The translations under genes were made by a program, and so were the position numbers. A stretch of 32,264 bases of DNA from a virus: IMG/VR virus record IMGVR_UViG_3300004457_000957, positions 1-32,264 of that record, one strand, 5' to 3'. Under the pieces are notes generated by a model that saw nothing but the letters and a program-made list of their open reading frames with translations, searched no databases and was not told the DNA's origin. Shown here in pieces: positions 1 through 15,000 of this stretch (its first letter is position 1; each line of letters begins with the position of its first letter).

Positions 1-3000
1 TCTTCTCCACCAAACATATCATGATGTACAATGTATTCAACTTCTGTAGAGTTTGGTCCTCTCTGGAACGTAACGTTAGCCGCTGTTGTTAAATTACTTG
101 GTGTTAGTCCTGGTATAGTAATTGTAAATGCTGTTGAGGAAGCATTTGCAACTGTAAAGTTACCTACTATTTTTGTATCGCTACCACTGTTTGTAATAGC
201 AACTGTGTCACCGTTAGTCAATAAGTTTATACCAACATCATTATTAATTGTTAATGTTGTTGTGTTGCTTCTAGTAAAGTTTGCTGTAGTATATGGGCCA
301 ACTGTAATAGCACTAACAATTTGATTGTTAGCATCATAGGCATATGGAGATGTAGTAATATCAAATACTAAGTTCTCTAATGGTGATAACAGTACAAGTT
401 CTTCTGGTCTTTCTTCACCGTATAATACTCTTTTAAATGTTACGCCGTCAAATCCTTCTACAGTTTCATTATTTTTTCTGTAAGTAACATTACCTGTAAA
501 TGTTCCTATATAATTGTTTACTTCGATACTACTATCAAAAGCACCACCTACATTATTAACATCATCCCAGCCTGCTGAATCCCAACCAAATGCTGTTTCA
601 TACATGTCCTTACCAAAACTACTACCTGAAGTTTTTGTAAATACGTTTGCATCTAATTCTGTACCTCTAAAGCCGCCGCCTACTTTTGTTTTAACTAGTC
701 CTAATGTTTTAACTAATGCTCCACTATTGACTGCCGCAAACATATTTGTAGCATCTTGTGTGTAACTTACATTTGAACTTGCACCTGCACCAAAATATGT
801 ATTGATGTCTTCTACAAATTGTGTTCTAACTTCCTGATCATACTTAAATATTCTTGCTGATGACGTAAAGTTTGCATTTGCTTGTACAGTTGAATTTGAT
901 GATATGTTAAGTAATACAATATTATCTGCTATTAGTTTATTATAACTATTGTATGCTACGTTACTGTTAGCACCTAGCAGTCTCCAATCCACTCTGTCAA
1001 ATACTAATTTAACTTTTCCTGATCTAACAATAGTATTAGCCAATGCATAATTATTGTACCAATTTTTATAATCAGTATCTGTAGACATTATTGTTTGATC
1101 ATCAGTATTGCCTGGGTCAAGTATTCTAACTTTACCTACAACTGGATCTGGATACGGCGGTTTATCAAAGTCACTAATCATTTGACCAGTTATATATTCT
1201 ATTGGTGTTTTCTTGCCGTCTTTGTATTCTCTAATTTTTGCAGTATAGGCTTTTGCTTCTTCCATGTAATCTAATACAGGATTAAAGTTATCTGGACTAA
1301 AGTCTATTCTTGTGTTTAAATCTTCTTCTTCTTTTTCAACATACAAGTAACTTGTTTTAAATGCCCAATCTAATTGTTTTTGTTCACCGTAAGCATACTT
1401 CAGCATCTCAAAGAAGAACTTGTTCCAATACTCAGTGCCTGCAAATACTGTATCTCTTAATAGTACAAGGAATGCTCTTAGTTCTGCTTGTAACGTTGCA
1501 TTGTTAGTATCTGTATAAATTTCTTTTTTAATTCTTACAGTTTCATTTTCTATTGCAATTTTTGTAAACTTAACAGTTTTAGCATTCCATTTCCAAAGAT
1601 GGAATCTATCTGTTGCTGAACCTCTTACCATTACAACTGCACCGTCTGGTAATCCGCTTTGTTTTAATGACTCTAGTTCTTTCTCACTTTGGACATTCAA
1701 TATTGCTTTTTCTTGCGAAGTAAATCTAATATTCTTATTATTAGAATTATCTACTCGTTCAATTGCATACCAATTGCTATCTATAATGTAAGTTCTAGTT
1801 GGCATTGAAGTTGCCCAGTTAGGACTTAGTGATTTAATTTTTTCATTTGCAAGTATTTCATTTAACACTTCTCGCATTACTCTTCTTGCTTCTACAGGAT
1901 TTTTAAATAATGTTTGTCTTGGTCTAAACTTAACACCGTATTTTTCTGCTTCACTTAGTTTGCTATTAGGAACTTCTTCGCTTAATGCATTTACTTCGCA
2001 TAAACTATCAATTAGTTTATTACTAATGTCGCCTGGTACTGAACTGTTATTATCGCCTTCACGTAATAGTTTCCAAGAGTTATGTTTTAATCCTAAAGGA
2101 TTAAGGTTTCTACTAATATTAATTTGTAGTATGTCGTCTTCTTCTCTTAAAGAACTTCCTAAGTTACCTGCAACAACTGATGTGTTACTTACAAATGATA
2201 ACGTATGTAGTCCTTGTCCAATTGGATCTGACAAGTATCTAGCAAGTTCTACTGTTGTGAACTTCCTGTTGTTTTTAATTCCTGCATACCCTGTAATTTC
2301 TTCTTTGTTTTGTATCCAGTAATAGTAATATGCTTTGAAATCACCTGTGTATGAATCGTATTTTACATCTGTAATATAATGCGATCCGTTCCTAGGTGTG
2401 CCTGTTCCTGTATACTCTATTGGTAATTGCTCTGACTCACACCATTCGTAAAGTGTAATACCACTACCTGGCATTGCTTTACCCCAATCTAGCCACCGCT
2501 GTCTGTTTGAACCTTGCTCATACCACTTGTATCTGACTGTTGATGTGTCCCACCAAACTTGGCCTACATTATCTTTACCAAAACTTGACCTTGCAATATT
2601 ATATGCTACTGGATCATTTTCGCCTACATATTCTATTTCTGCTTCTATAAATGCTGGAATGACTCCTTTGAATGGATCCCATAAATGATAATCCATTTCT
2701 TTAGCACCTGTATCATCATCATACAGTAATGCATTCTTAACAAATTTAGAATCTACTAAGTCTGTTTGTGCATTTATTAATGTTCCGTTTTCATAGTATG
2801 ACCATTTGCCACTAACATTATCAATCCAAACATTTGCAAAATCATTTTTACTTGTTGTGCTAATGCCAGCAAATTCTACTGCCGCATTTGCAATATCTGT
2901 TTCTTTATTATATCTTAAACTTTCTAATACAGCAACTCTTGAACTTTGACTGATTCCTCTATTAAGTCTTACTGGTCCGCCATTCTGTGCAGAACGTAAT

Positions 3001-6000
3001 TCGTATTGGTATAAGTCATCGGTAAATGTAACTGTTGCATTACCAAACATACTGTTAAAGTCTGCTGTAAGTGTATCTACACAAACAATTGATATTTCTT
3101 CGTCTATTTGGCCTGTCTGTAATTTATATCCTTCAGCATCTACATAGTCTGAAGCATTGCCTTTTACAGGATTACTTTCAGTGATTGATGTCTCATCAGT
3201 CATATACATACATAATAAATCATTGTTGTATTCTCCTGCTGGTAAACCTAAGTTCTGTAGCATACCTGGAGTTACTTCGTCTAATTCTATACCATCGTAT
3301 ATTGGTGATTCTATTCCTATAAATCCTATACCGCCACCGCCTCCGCCGCCGCCATAGCCTCCGCCACCGCTACCTGGACTGTATATAATTGAAAGATCTT
3401 TAGGATCGTAACCTGAGCCTATTAAACCTTGGTTCATATCATTTACTAAACTAAATGGAATGTCAGTATCAGAAATCAAATCAGGTAAACCTAATGAACG
3501 TTTTGCATCTCCTCTTTCAGAACAGTCAGGTATTTCTCTTGATGTTAAAAATACTCTAGCACCTGTTCCGCCAGCAAATAGACCTCTAATAGGATCGTAT
3601 CCACCTGGTGAGTCTAGTTTTGCATTTTGTCTTAATGGATCATATTGTCCTAAACCTGAGCCTGTGCCTGTGCCATCGTCTTCATCACCAAAGTTTATAT
3701 TATCGTATTCTAATGGAATACCAGTTGTTAAATCACTTGGGAATATTTTATATACTCCTCTGTCAATAACCCTTACACTTATAATCTCACCAACTGGTCT
3801 GCCTTCATTTAGATGTAATAGTGAGTCTGCTGTTACAACACTAATAACTTCAAACTTAGCAACTCTTTCTGGGAAGCCTTTTCCTGAACCTATTTTTGCT
3901 GTGCATGTAGCCGGGGTTGCTGTTGAATTAGGATCTAAATCTATAACTCTAACTTTAGGCGGATTTTCCATTGAATAACCGCTACCTCTATTTGATAAGT
4001 TAACTGAAGTTATTTGTCCATCTTGATTTAGATTCACGCCACTAACTGTAGCACCTGAACCTGGAGTCGATCCATCCCCAATATAAATTTTTACATTTGC
4101 CGCTGAACTGTAACCTGCACCTTGTATACCTACGCATACTTCTGTAATACCACCATGTGGACTAGGAACTGGAGTTCCGCCTACCGCTCTAAGTCTGTCG
4201 CCTACTGAATAGCCATCTCCACCTGATGTTTGTTGTTTGCTTACGTTAAAGAATGTTTTTCCTTCTGTTGAAGAAACACTTCCAAAACTTGCTGAAACAT
4301 TTGTTCCGTCTTCTAAGAATCTTGTGTATGTCGAAGTAACACTTCCAATACTGGTATTATTTGCACCTTGCACTACACCTACTGATGGAGGTACAACTAT
4401 TGCATCATTTGTTCTTGATTCGCCTGATGCAAAACTTCTAACTACATGGAAGTCTAATACTTCTTTATATGCTCCGCCTCTACATCCATCTTTAAATGTT
4501 AATGGTGCGTTAGTACAACTTGTAATTCTAATTGCTGGTTCTTTGTCTTTTGCACTCTTAGTTGCTTTATATCCATTACCTGCTTGACATAATATAGCAT
4601 TCATTGTTGCATCTACGCCGCCACCTGGTATAGTAATTCTTGTTCCATTAATGATTAATTCATCACCTGGAGTAAGATTACCTAGATCGCTTGTTGGTAA
4701 ACAACATTGTGGTGTAGGATATGACAATGGCATGTAGATTGGTTTTGCTGGTCTTAGTATCCCGTCTATTCTTTTCTTAGGAATAAATTTCAATACTGGA
4801 TTAGTATTAAAATCAGCATCATCTGAATTAAATGCTCTGCCGTCTACTTCTACTGGCGGCGCCATTTGATCTACGCCTGGAGCAAAACCTGTTCCTGGAA
4901 TATAACCTGGTGTACCTGGATACTGAACTAAACTAACAATATTGCCTGCACCTATGCCGGACATACTATCTAACTTGTTAGTATCAAATTTGCTTGTAAA
5001 TCTTTGTGTACTAGGATTCCATAGCAAGTCTAGGTTGCCTTGCATACTAGAATAATAGTCATAACTTCTACCTCTAATAGGTCTTGGTGCTATTTCTATT
5101 GGTGCTGGTACCGGAGCACTTAGAGGAATAATTATTCCACCTGAGACTCTTTGGAAACTTGTATTAACATACCTATCTGCACCTAATGGTGTATTGTCTG
5201 GAGTTGAAGGTTGCCATGTTTGTTTAACTTTCTTTCTATAAACACTTGGCAAGTAATTAAATCCGCTTCCTGAAGGATTACCAAATCCTCCAAAGTTATG
5301 CTGGAATGTATACTTGTTCGAAATATGGTACTTGGATATTCCGCCGGCATGTGTTACTTTAGTTTGTGGTGCACCTGCAGGTTGAACAAATGGACTTTGA
5401 TATCCTGTTCCGCCTTTAGTACCAGGGTTACCTGAACCGTAATTTACTTGTCCGTTGTTTGCTGGCAAGTTTGCACCACCCGGTGTTACACCGCTTGTTG
5501 ATGCTAAACCTGTGTCAGTATCGCTTGGATATTCTATATAGTATCTGTAAACATTACTGTCCTTATCAACATCTAATCTTACAAACTCTCCCATTGTAGG
5601 ATCAAAGTCAAACTCTAATACACCACAATACTTAACTTTACCTGAGCCCCCGGCTTGGAAATCTGTTAAATTGCCAGTTGCAGTTGATCGTCCAGTTGGG
5701 CCACCTGGCTTACCATATGGGTTACCTGCGCCACCTGCCTGATACGAACTTGCATAAGCACTAGAACCTGTTCCGCCTGCTCTTGAACCGTAACTATTAT
5801 ATCCGCCTCTGCCGGGCTGTGTTGTTCCAACTGATGCACCAATTGAAGGTGCTAGTAATTCTTGCTTCTCTACATTTGTTGCTTTTCTTATTGTTGAGAA
5901 AGAAGCAGTAGTTGATAGCAATCTACCGCCTGTTGTTGTTTTTGTTGTTGTTTGATAGAAGTCAAATTTGTCTGCCGCACTATACATATCAAATACAACT

Positions 6001-9000
6001 TTAACTCTGCCTTTACATTTAAATCTGTAATGCCATGTATCGTTTACATGCCCTGTATTTGTCGACTGCTGATTCTTTTCTCTCTTTATAAACGAACATG
6101 GTATTGGAGTTGAAACTATTACGTTTGCATTACCTGGTACTGTTGGAACCGTAGTGTTACCTGCAGGAACTGATACATTTGAATTTGATGTTGGTGGTAC
6201 CGGATCTACATAAACTGGAGGTAAATCTGTTCCACAAGGTGTTTTAGCAGTATGTGTAACCATTGCAGAAGGATTAATAACAACTGCACCTGTATTAGTA
6301 CCTGGTCCTTGTGCTACTGTTGATGTTGCTGGAGGAGGTGTACTTCCTGTACTTCCTGCAGGTCCACTTCCTGTTGGTGTTAGTAAATTAGGTATCTTAA
6401 CAAATGTGTTAATATTTGGCCCTTGTGTTGCAGTGGAGCCCATATTTATTAAGAAGTTTTCAGGTATAAAATGTTTTTGTCCGTTAAGATCTACTTCTCT
6501 TGATCCTCCTGCAAACGTATTTTGAATTCCGTTTAAGAAGTACCCAGGGTGTATTTGGACTTTAGTACCTTTGGAAATACCTGTTTTCCAAGTGCTTGTT
6601 TGATTGTCTACCTTACGAGCACTATTATTACCTGTTGCATCTACTTGTTTTACAAACTGTGCTCTTGTTCTTACCCAATTTTGTTTGAGTTTGTTAGTTT
6701 TAAAGTTCTGTTGTCTACCAAAGTAATTTCCTATACCGTTTATATATGCTTTACCATATTGTCCAAAGTCTACTAATGCATCTTGGCCTTTAAGAGCATC
6801 TGCATAGTTTACAATGTTAAGTTCATTAGATCCAATGTATGCTTTAGGGTTAGTAATAATGTTTGGAATAACTGATGTTGGTACTCCTCCAATTACTGGT
6901 ATAGTGACTGCAGGACTAAACTTATTAGGCGTTGTATTTTTCCAACCAGTTGTTAATGCTGTTCCAATATTGTAAGGAATTTTTCCAATAACTGGTGGCA
7001 TTACATGACTTTTAATTTTGCCTGCGTCTACATGAATTGTTTTATTAAGATTTCTTCCTATATTTAAACCATTTTGGAATGCGGCTGGGTTAGCCATCAT
7101 GTTATGTTGTATATTAGTTAAGTATGGTAACTTACCAATAACTTGTTTTGCGTTTATATTAAATCCTGGTATGTGAAGGTTATTAAGCATTGGTATAGAT
7201 ATAGCAAAACTTCCTTCATGTACCATAAAGCCACGTTTAATTTCTTGTTGGAAATTAAAGTCTTGCACCATTGCATCAATACTGTTTGTATTATTAAACT
7301 TAATAGCATTATTATTTAAGTGAACTACATCATGATCTAATGTTGTAAGAACTGGATTGTTATCTGCATTTTGAGATATTGACTGTGTATCATATGGAAA
7401 CACGCCACTTGTAATAATAGTATTTGCATCTGGAATGCTCTTAACTTTATAAACAACATTATAGTATCTCGGATCTATATTATGAACAGCAATTTTCTTA
7501 CCTGCATATCCGCTAGTGATACCGTGTGCTGTTGATGTAATTTTTATTTCTGGTAATAAAACATTTCCTGTGGTAGTGGATGATGTTGCAATATGCTTTC
7601 TAGTAATAACAAAACTATTATGATTAACTGCTTCTGTTGTGTAGTAACCACTATATTCTTTTGCATTAAGTTTTACAACTTCGTTAGAACCAATATCAAT
7701 ATTACTACCACATGTTATTCTTGTTTTACCAAAATAAGTATATGACAAACTTGCCGCTGTATTTTCATTATTTGAAAGTGTAGTATTTGCCGCCATGTCT
7801 TTAACTGCTTGAATACTTGTTCCAGTTTGATTTGTTTCTTTAATTTTAAATGATGTTGCTGTAAGATCACTAATAATAAATGCATTTGCATGTAAAGAAC
7901 AATTTGCACTACCTTCTGCATGTCCAAAGGAAACTGTTTCGCCATCTTCTAATGTAAATGGTATTGTGTTAATTAATATAACGTTGGCACCCGGCACTTG
8001 TGATGTTAATGCTTCTGCTGTTGCAAAGCCACTGGCCGCTGGTGATATACTTGTAATCGGTAATACTGCTGTTGTGTTTGGTCCAATAGCACTAATTGTT
8101 TTCTCTATCATTACTGGCGGATACAAGTTCTTTAATCTAACTTGTTTGTTTTCTATTAATTCTTCGTTTGTCCAAACAACAAATTTATCGCTAAGTTCAC
8201 CGTCTTTAATAATTAGATGGTAGTCTAAGTAACGGCCTGTGTCTGAACCTTGAATAAAGTTAGTATCTATATAATTAAATAAACTATCTCCATTTTTGTA
8301 TAGATATGTTGTAACATCTCCTTGCTCTTGTTCTACAAAACTAACTGTTGTGTTTGCAACTTCTTTAACTTTGTAAACATTGAAGTCTCTGTTTTCTGCT
8401 ATACCAACGTGTATAGTTTCATTTATGTCAGGCTGGAAACGTTGTCCTTCGCCAAACAATCCGCTGATGTCTGGAACACTAAATGTTTGATAATCTACTG
8501 ATCTTTCGTCTACATAACCTGCATTAGGTATATCTAAATACTTAGAATCAGTTACACCAGTGTAGTCAACTTTTCCTGTTGTTGGCCATAAGTTACTTTC
8601 TCTTACGCCAATTGGCTTTCTTAAGAATCTAGTTTGATCATCAATATCAATCAATATAGTTTCGTCGCCTTTTATGTCTGGAGTAATTTCAAATGTTTGT
8701 ATGCTCTTAGTTCTAATTGCAATCTTATCTTGTGTAGTAGTTTTAATACTAACCTTAGCACCTGCTATATCAGTTTTTAATGCACTTGTAAACTCGATAG
8801 TTCCTGACTCTACTAGTAAAATTGTAGCACCGCTTTTAAGCGAGCCACCTTGCAATTCATTAACATTATGTATTGTTAATTGTGTTGTAGTAGATGTGAA
8901 CTGTCTTTTATAATTTGTATTAAGTAATTTATTTCCATTAACAAAAACATCTAAATGTGGGTATGACAAATCAAACAGTTCAATATTTTCTGTTGCTAAT

Positions 9001-12000
9001 GCTATAGGTAATGCAATATTTACATCGCCTGTGAAAACTGTATCGGTACTTACTGCACCTGTAGAATCATTAGGGTCAACACGTTGTATATCTGCTGGCA
9101 CTGATGATGCACTAACAACAAAACTTATTTCGTTTCTTGAGCCTGCATCATATGTATAATGTGTTGTAGGTGTTAATGTTGTTGAATCTATTTTAACAAC
9201 TATATCATTTATTGTTGTTGCACCTGTTCCTAATGTTGCTTCGTTATCTACTGTTGCTACACTATGTCTTTGTCTTGTAGTGTAGTCTCCTTTAGTGATG
9301 TTAATGTTTGCCCAACTGCCGTCGCTATCATTAAGATTAAATTCTTTACCTGTTAGTACAAGTTTGTATCTATTAACAATACTGCCGCCGGATACTTCTT
9401 CACTCTTAACAGTTGTTGCTGTGACATTTGGTAAACTAGCATGAGCAGTAATTGTTGATGCAACTGCTACAATATTCGATGCTGTTGAGAAGTTAAAACT
9501 AATTGCATTTGCAGGACTTGTAAAGTTATCTGTAATAGTAACAGAACCTAAAAGTCCTGTAACGTTTGGACTACTTAACCTGCTACTTTCTGCTGTTGGC
9601 GTTCTAAATGTTAATGAACTATCTGATAAAACCACATTACCTGCCACCACTGTAGCCGTCACAGGCTCCGTGTAACCTTTACCTTGATTTGTTATAGTAA
9701 ATGTACTAAGTGACCCGTTACCTGCTACTACGGCGGTTGCTGTTGCTTGTGAGCCGCCTTGTGCAAGTGTAAGTTCAGTTGGTGTACTTATTTCTAAAGT
9801 AGGTGCAGTAAAATACTTGTGTTGTGGTGATAGCACATCAATTCTATCTATAGCACCTGTTGTATCTTCTGGGAATGCCAAAGTAATTAACTGTGGATTT
9901 TGCTTAACGTCAACTTTATCTATCTTAAGTTCTATAGGTTGATCGTTTTCTAAATCTCCAAACTCACCTGTTTTAATTGCCCATTCAGAGTATAAATTAA
10001 TGTTGCCCTGAACAATGCTATTACTTTTAGCAAGTTTTACAATACTGTTTGCTGTTCCTTTGCCTTGCAAGAAACCTGTATAGAATTCGAATTGTGTATC
10101 ATCATCTATATCTAAATTATTTAAGTAGTCTCTTTCTTGATATCCAAATACCTTTCTTGAAGTATCGTATATTTGTTTCTCTACTGGTATGAATCCTAGT
10201 TCATAATATCTGCCCATTGTTTGAGCCATGTTATCTAAGTTAGGTTTTAATTCATCACCTTGTATAATATAACCTTCTGATAAAAGTTTACCCTGCCAGT
10301 TTGCAGTTTTCTTACCTTTGACTTTTAATCTATTTTGCTTTTGTCCTATAACAGGATCAAAAATTGTATCGTTAAATTCTGTTTTGTTATCTAATATAAG
10401 TATGTGTTCCATTTGTTGTGTAAACAACATGCAACCATAAATTTGAGTACCTTCTGGTGCCTCAATCTGTATTTTATTATCTGTTCTTAATATTGCACAA
10501 TCTTGTGGAGTAATTGCTTTGCCAAACTGATCTAGCAATGCAAATTGATTTCTATCTACTCTGTTTATTTTTGAAATAAACTCTTTGTCTTTTTCAAAAA
10601 CAATTTTTGTCGCAAGTGGCGATAATTCTAAAACATTATTTGTTTCCCATCCGCCTGCAACAAAAAATAAGAATTGCTTACATGCATATATCCAACCACG
10701 TTCTTCGTTTATACTTGAATCGTAATTGCTAAAATTAAAACCTTGCTGTTCTTGATAATTTCCTAAGTCTATTAAAAATTGAAAAACTTCTTGATAACTT
10801 GTAAATTCTGTGTTATAATTAACTCGTTTAACTTCGCCTGTGGTATCTAAGAACCCTGTTGCTTTTACTCCACCTTCTTGTGGTAAACTAGCCAGCGAAG
10901 TCCATAACGTAGACATAAAGGAATCTGCACTTGGAACTAATGTAGGTGCTTGATAGAATCTATCTAAGTATTTTACAATTACTCCTGTGGAGTAACTTAC
11001 ATTTGGTGCCCAGTCAGTAAAGTTAGCAGGAGTACCTGCAACTTCTTCTTGTGTTGTTCTTTTAGTAGTATCAGGTGCTAATGTATTAAAGTAACCAAAG
11101 TTTTTATCGTAACCTTTTACTTTATAGCCATCTACTGTTTTTTCTATAATTACACCACTATAAAAGTTTCTACTCTTATAAGGTGAATTATGTATAAGTA
11201 GATCTATATTTTCTGCTGGAATAATCAAACTGCCTGATGTCCCTGTAGGACTAAATTGGTCTGTTCTTAATATTAATGTATCTTTATCTGTATAACCTGC
11301 AAGCCTATGTCCTAGTTTAACATTTACAGTTTGAAGTTTATTAACAAAGTCTGTTGTAATATTCAAGCCTTGGAACTTTAACCAACTGTAAATAAATTGT
11401 GTATAACCTATATTTGTTTGCAAATCATCTGCGTCTTCAATGCTAACACCATGAACTTTAAAATCTGCATTTGATTTAAAGTCAAAGTATGCTCTTGTAT
11501 CTTTATCTACAAGTTTAAATGATTCTGCTTTTGGTATTACAACATCTAATGGTTGTGCAAATACACTAGCAAACTTTCCTGGCTTTTGTAAAAGCATTGC
11601 TTCTGCAACTGCAAAAGGATAATCCTCAGAATACTTCCATGCATTTTCTACAGGAGCACCGTCGCCTAGTTGCCACGGGTTGTTAATTAATGTTGTATCT
11701 TTGTCAACTGATTCTGTTAGTGTGCTTGTTATTGCACTTGATGTTCCTGTTGGTATAGTTACAGTTGCATCTGTATTATTAGTAATATCAGTTGAGCCTA
11801 AATAATATTTTCCTTTGTAAGTTAAATCTGAGCCTTCATTAACAACTCCGCCTATAACAAATGGGAAGTTATCGTTTGCAACATAGTGCCAAACTTTTGT
11901 TGAAGGACTGTCTACTGTATATGCATAACGTAAGTTGTATACATTTGTTACATAGCCATCGGTATCTGCTAATGCAGTATTGGCTTGGTAGTCTTCTACA

Positions 12001-15000
12001 AAGTGACCTGTGTGTGCACCGCCTGGGCCTGATACTCTTGTGCCTGTTTTAAGTTCAAAAATACTGTTAATAGCAACAACGTTACTTGAAACATTACTTG
12101 CATCACTGTATCCGTATGGCCCGTAAATTGGTAACCCATCGAATGCCCAACCTACTTTTGGCGAAGCCGCTGTTGTGCTCCAAGCATCTAGGCCAGCACT
12201 TGCTGGTGTAATTTGGTAAACTCCTTCTGTGAGGGTTTCGTTATTTTTTACTGCATTGTAATTCCAAACACCCTCAGATTTCCAACTACCTTTAGCAGGA
12301 TTTACAATTGGTACGCCTGTGACTGTAACACCAATAAAGTTGCTTGGTATGTTTTCAGTCGCTTTAGATATTGTGTTATAAGTTACAAGTACAGGTATTG
12401 AATAAGTGTTATCTAAACTGCCACTTGTTATATAAGTGTTGTTGCTGTCATAACTACTTGTTAATTGATCAGTAAGCACAATGCTATTTGTAATTGCATT
12501 TGTATTTGATGTTCTAGCATTATTATATGTGGACACTAATGTTGACGAACCTGTTGCAACAATCTCACCTGGTGATTTTAATACACCGCTACTGTTAATT
12601 GGATAGTAATTACTTAATCCGGATCTTGCATAAGGATTATTTGTTGTGTATCTATCGTCAGTTACATTTTCACTATTGCCTAACCTAATAATACCTAACT
12701 CTAAATCACTCCACATAACAGTATTGCTAAGAGCGTATGTTGTTCCGTATTGTGTTTCCCACCAGGTTGGCTTATCATAGAATCCAAGCATTTCCCATGG
12801 ATGAGTGTGAGGTCTTACTGTATCGTAATAATATTCGTACCAGCCTCTCCAATGTCCTGGAAGATCAGTTGTTCCTTTATAATTCCATGTCCATTTATCT
12901 GTTTCATTATAAAATTCATTTACAACATGGTCTGCTTTATTACTGCCTGTCCAATTTGTAAAACTGTTACGCAACGTGTCATTGTACTCACTGACTTTAA
13001 CACTTGTTCTAAATGCACCTGGTCTAATGTTATGAACACTAAGTTTTGCATGTTGATCTGCATCACGTAATGATTTGAGTGCGGAATTGTATAACCTTAT
13101 TTCAAATTCTAATAATACGTCATCTCTTTTATCTCCGTTAAGAGTAGTTCTACTTCCGTCATGGCCTATAAGTGTTTTGATTGGTGTTTGGAAACTGTTA
13201 TCAGTTTCTATCTTAGGATGGAATAAAGGATATAATCCCATTGTACTTGGTGTCGGTGGACACTCAGCACTATCTCTATCCTTATCATAAAACTTTGCAA
13301 TAATATTATCATCTAGCAAAAAGTCAGCAAGTGCTGTTGCAGTAAATGTAATTTTAATTGGGTTTGTATTATCTATAGTATAATCTTCATCCACAAGTAG
13401 TAAATTATTCTTAGTGCTACTTCTGGTATGATATATTAGCAAACTGTTTTCTAATGTGTTTAGATCAGCATAATTTGTTAATGTATACTCTGTTCTAGCA
13501 ACATCATTTATAATAATAGTTTCTTTTGTAAAGTTATCACCAAAAGGTAAAACATATGAAGTATCAAATACTCCTTTACCTACACTGAATGATTTTAAAT
13601 TTCTTAAAACTGTTTCTAAAGCAGATTCCATAAACAGGCCTGCTTTGTTTAAATCAAAGTTGTTATTATACTTGTCAATTTCTTTGATTAAACGTTTCTT
13701 ATATTTGGTATATTCTCTGCCTACAAATCTAAATGAATCCACTAAGTTGTGTGGCTGGTCATCTAATAAAAACGCACCATGGATTAAATCATCATTTGTT
13801 TTTACAATTAAATCTGCTTTTGAAATATCTTGTGCAATGCTGTTAAAATTATTTTTGCCTAATGCAGAGCCAGTAAAATCGTCTTGCATTTCTAAATACT
13901 TTTTGAAGTGAGGTAAGTATTCAGGTTCTGCAATATTTGTAATAGTAGTATTAAGAGGATTTGATTTCCAACTTAAAGGAATTTCATATCTACTGTTGTT
14001 AATAAAGTTAATACCATCTGTAGTATTTGCTTCTATCTCAACTATGTCTCCTTTCTTAAGACTAAATGTTGTAAATTGTAATGCTCTATTATTATATGTG
14101 TATGCTGTTTGAATAGCATTGTTTACTCGTACAATTACATCTCTACCGCTAGGAGCACTTGTTTTTATAACAGGTACACATCCTATATTATAAATTGTTC
14201 TTTTGTCATCAAAGTCAGTTGTAGTAATTGTGTATTTTGTTTTTACATTCTGTCTTGAAGGAGCAGTAGCACTTTTAAAGTTACTGCTATATTTGTTTGT
14301 TCCGTTTTTAAAGTAATAGTCACCTTTAATAACTGTTACTGTTGAACTACCAAATGACGTATAAGTGTACTGGTCGTTCTTTAAAAAGTCTGTAAAAGTT
14401 ATTTCACTTACAGTTTTATAAGTGCTGTATGAAAGAGGAAAACCTAATTCAGTATCGTTAGCACCTGCACCTACTTTATAACCAAATATTTTTCCACCTT
14501 TAAAACTTGCTTGAGGATATGTACCTGCATTATCTAATGCAACTTTGTTATCGTCATAAAGATTAAATAATGGATCTTGGTTTACTCTTGCTTTACGTTG
14601 GACTTCTTCAAGGTCTCCGCCTTTTAAAATTAATTCTTTACCTAATTGGTTAAAGCCTTTATCAATACTGTAAACATCATTTTCTGCTATTGTAACCGAA
14701 CTTGTTAATGTAATAGAACTGCCTACGCCTGCTACTGTCCAAATTTTAACCCTATCTGTTGCACTCTCATTTGGAAATACAATAGTATCTCCATTTACAA
14801 GTAACCTAGTGTCTACTGTTACGTTGCTTTGTCCTATAATAGCATTCTTATTAAAACTTGTACTTGATACAGTTACTTTACCTTTGTATGTTCCGCCATG
14901 ATTAAAAAGTTCTAAATCTTTACTGAACTCTAAAATTGGTCGTTGTGCTCTATATTTTTTAGCAGGTAAACTATCGCCTGCATCTAAGAAGTTGTCTTCA

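Noticed and set aside
7715-7945. A 76-codon minus-strand frame
   Set aside because: It is in another frame inside the giant gene, and its Lys/Gln/Leu-rich product is what a shifted reading of that sequence gives.
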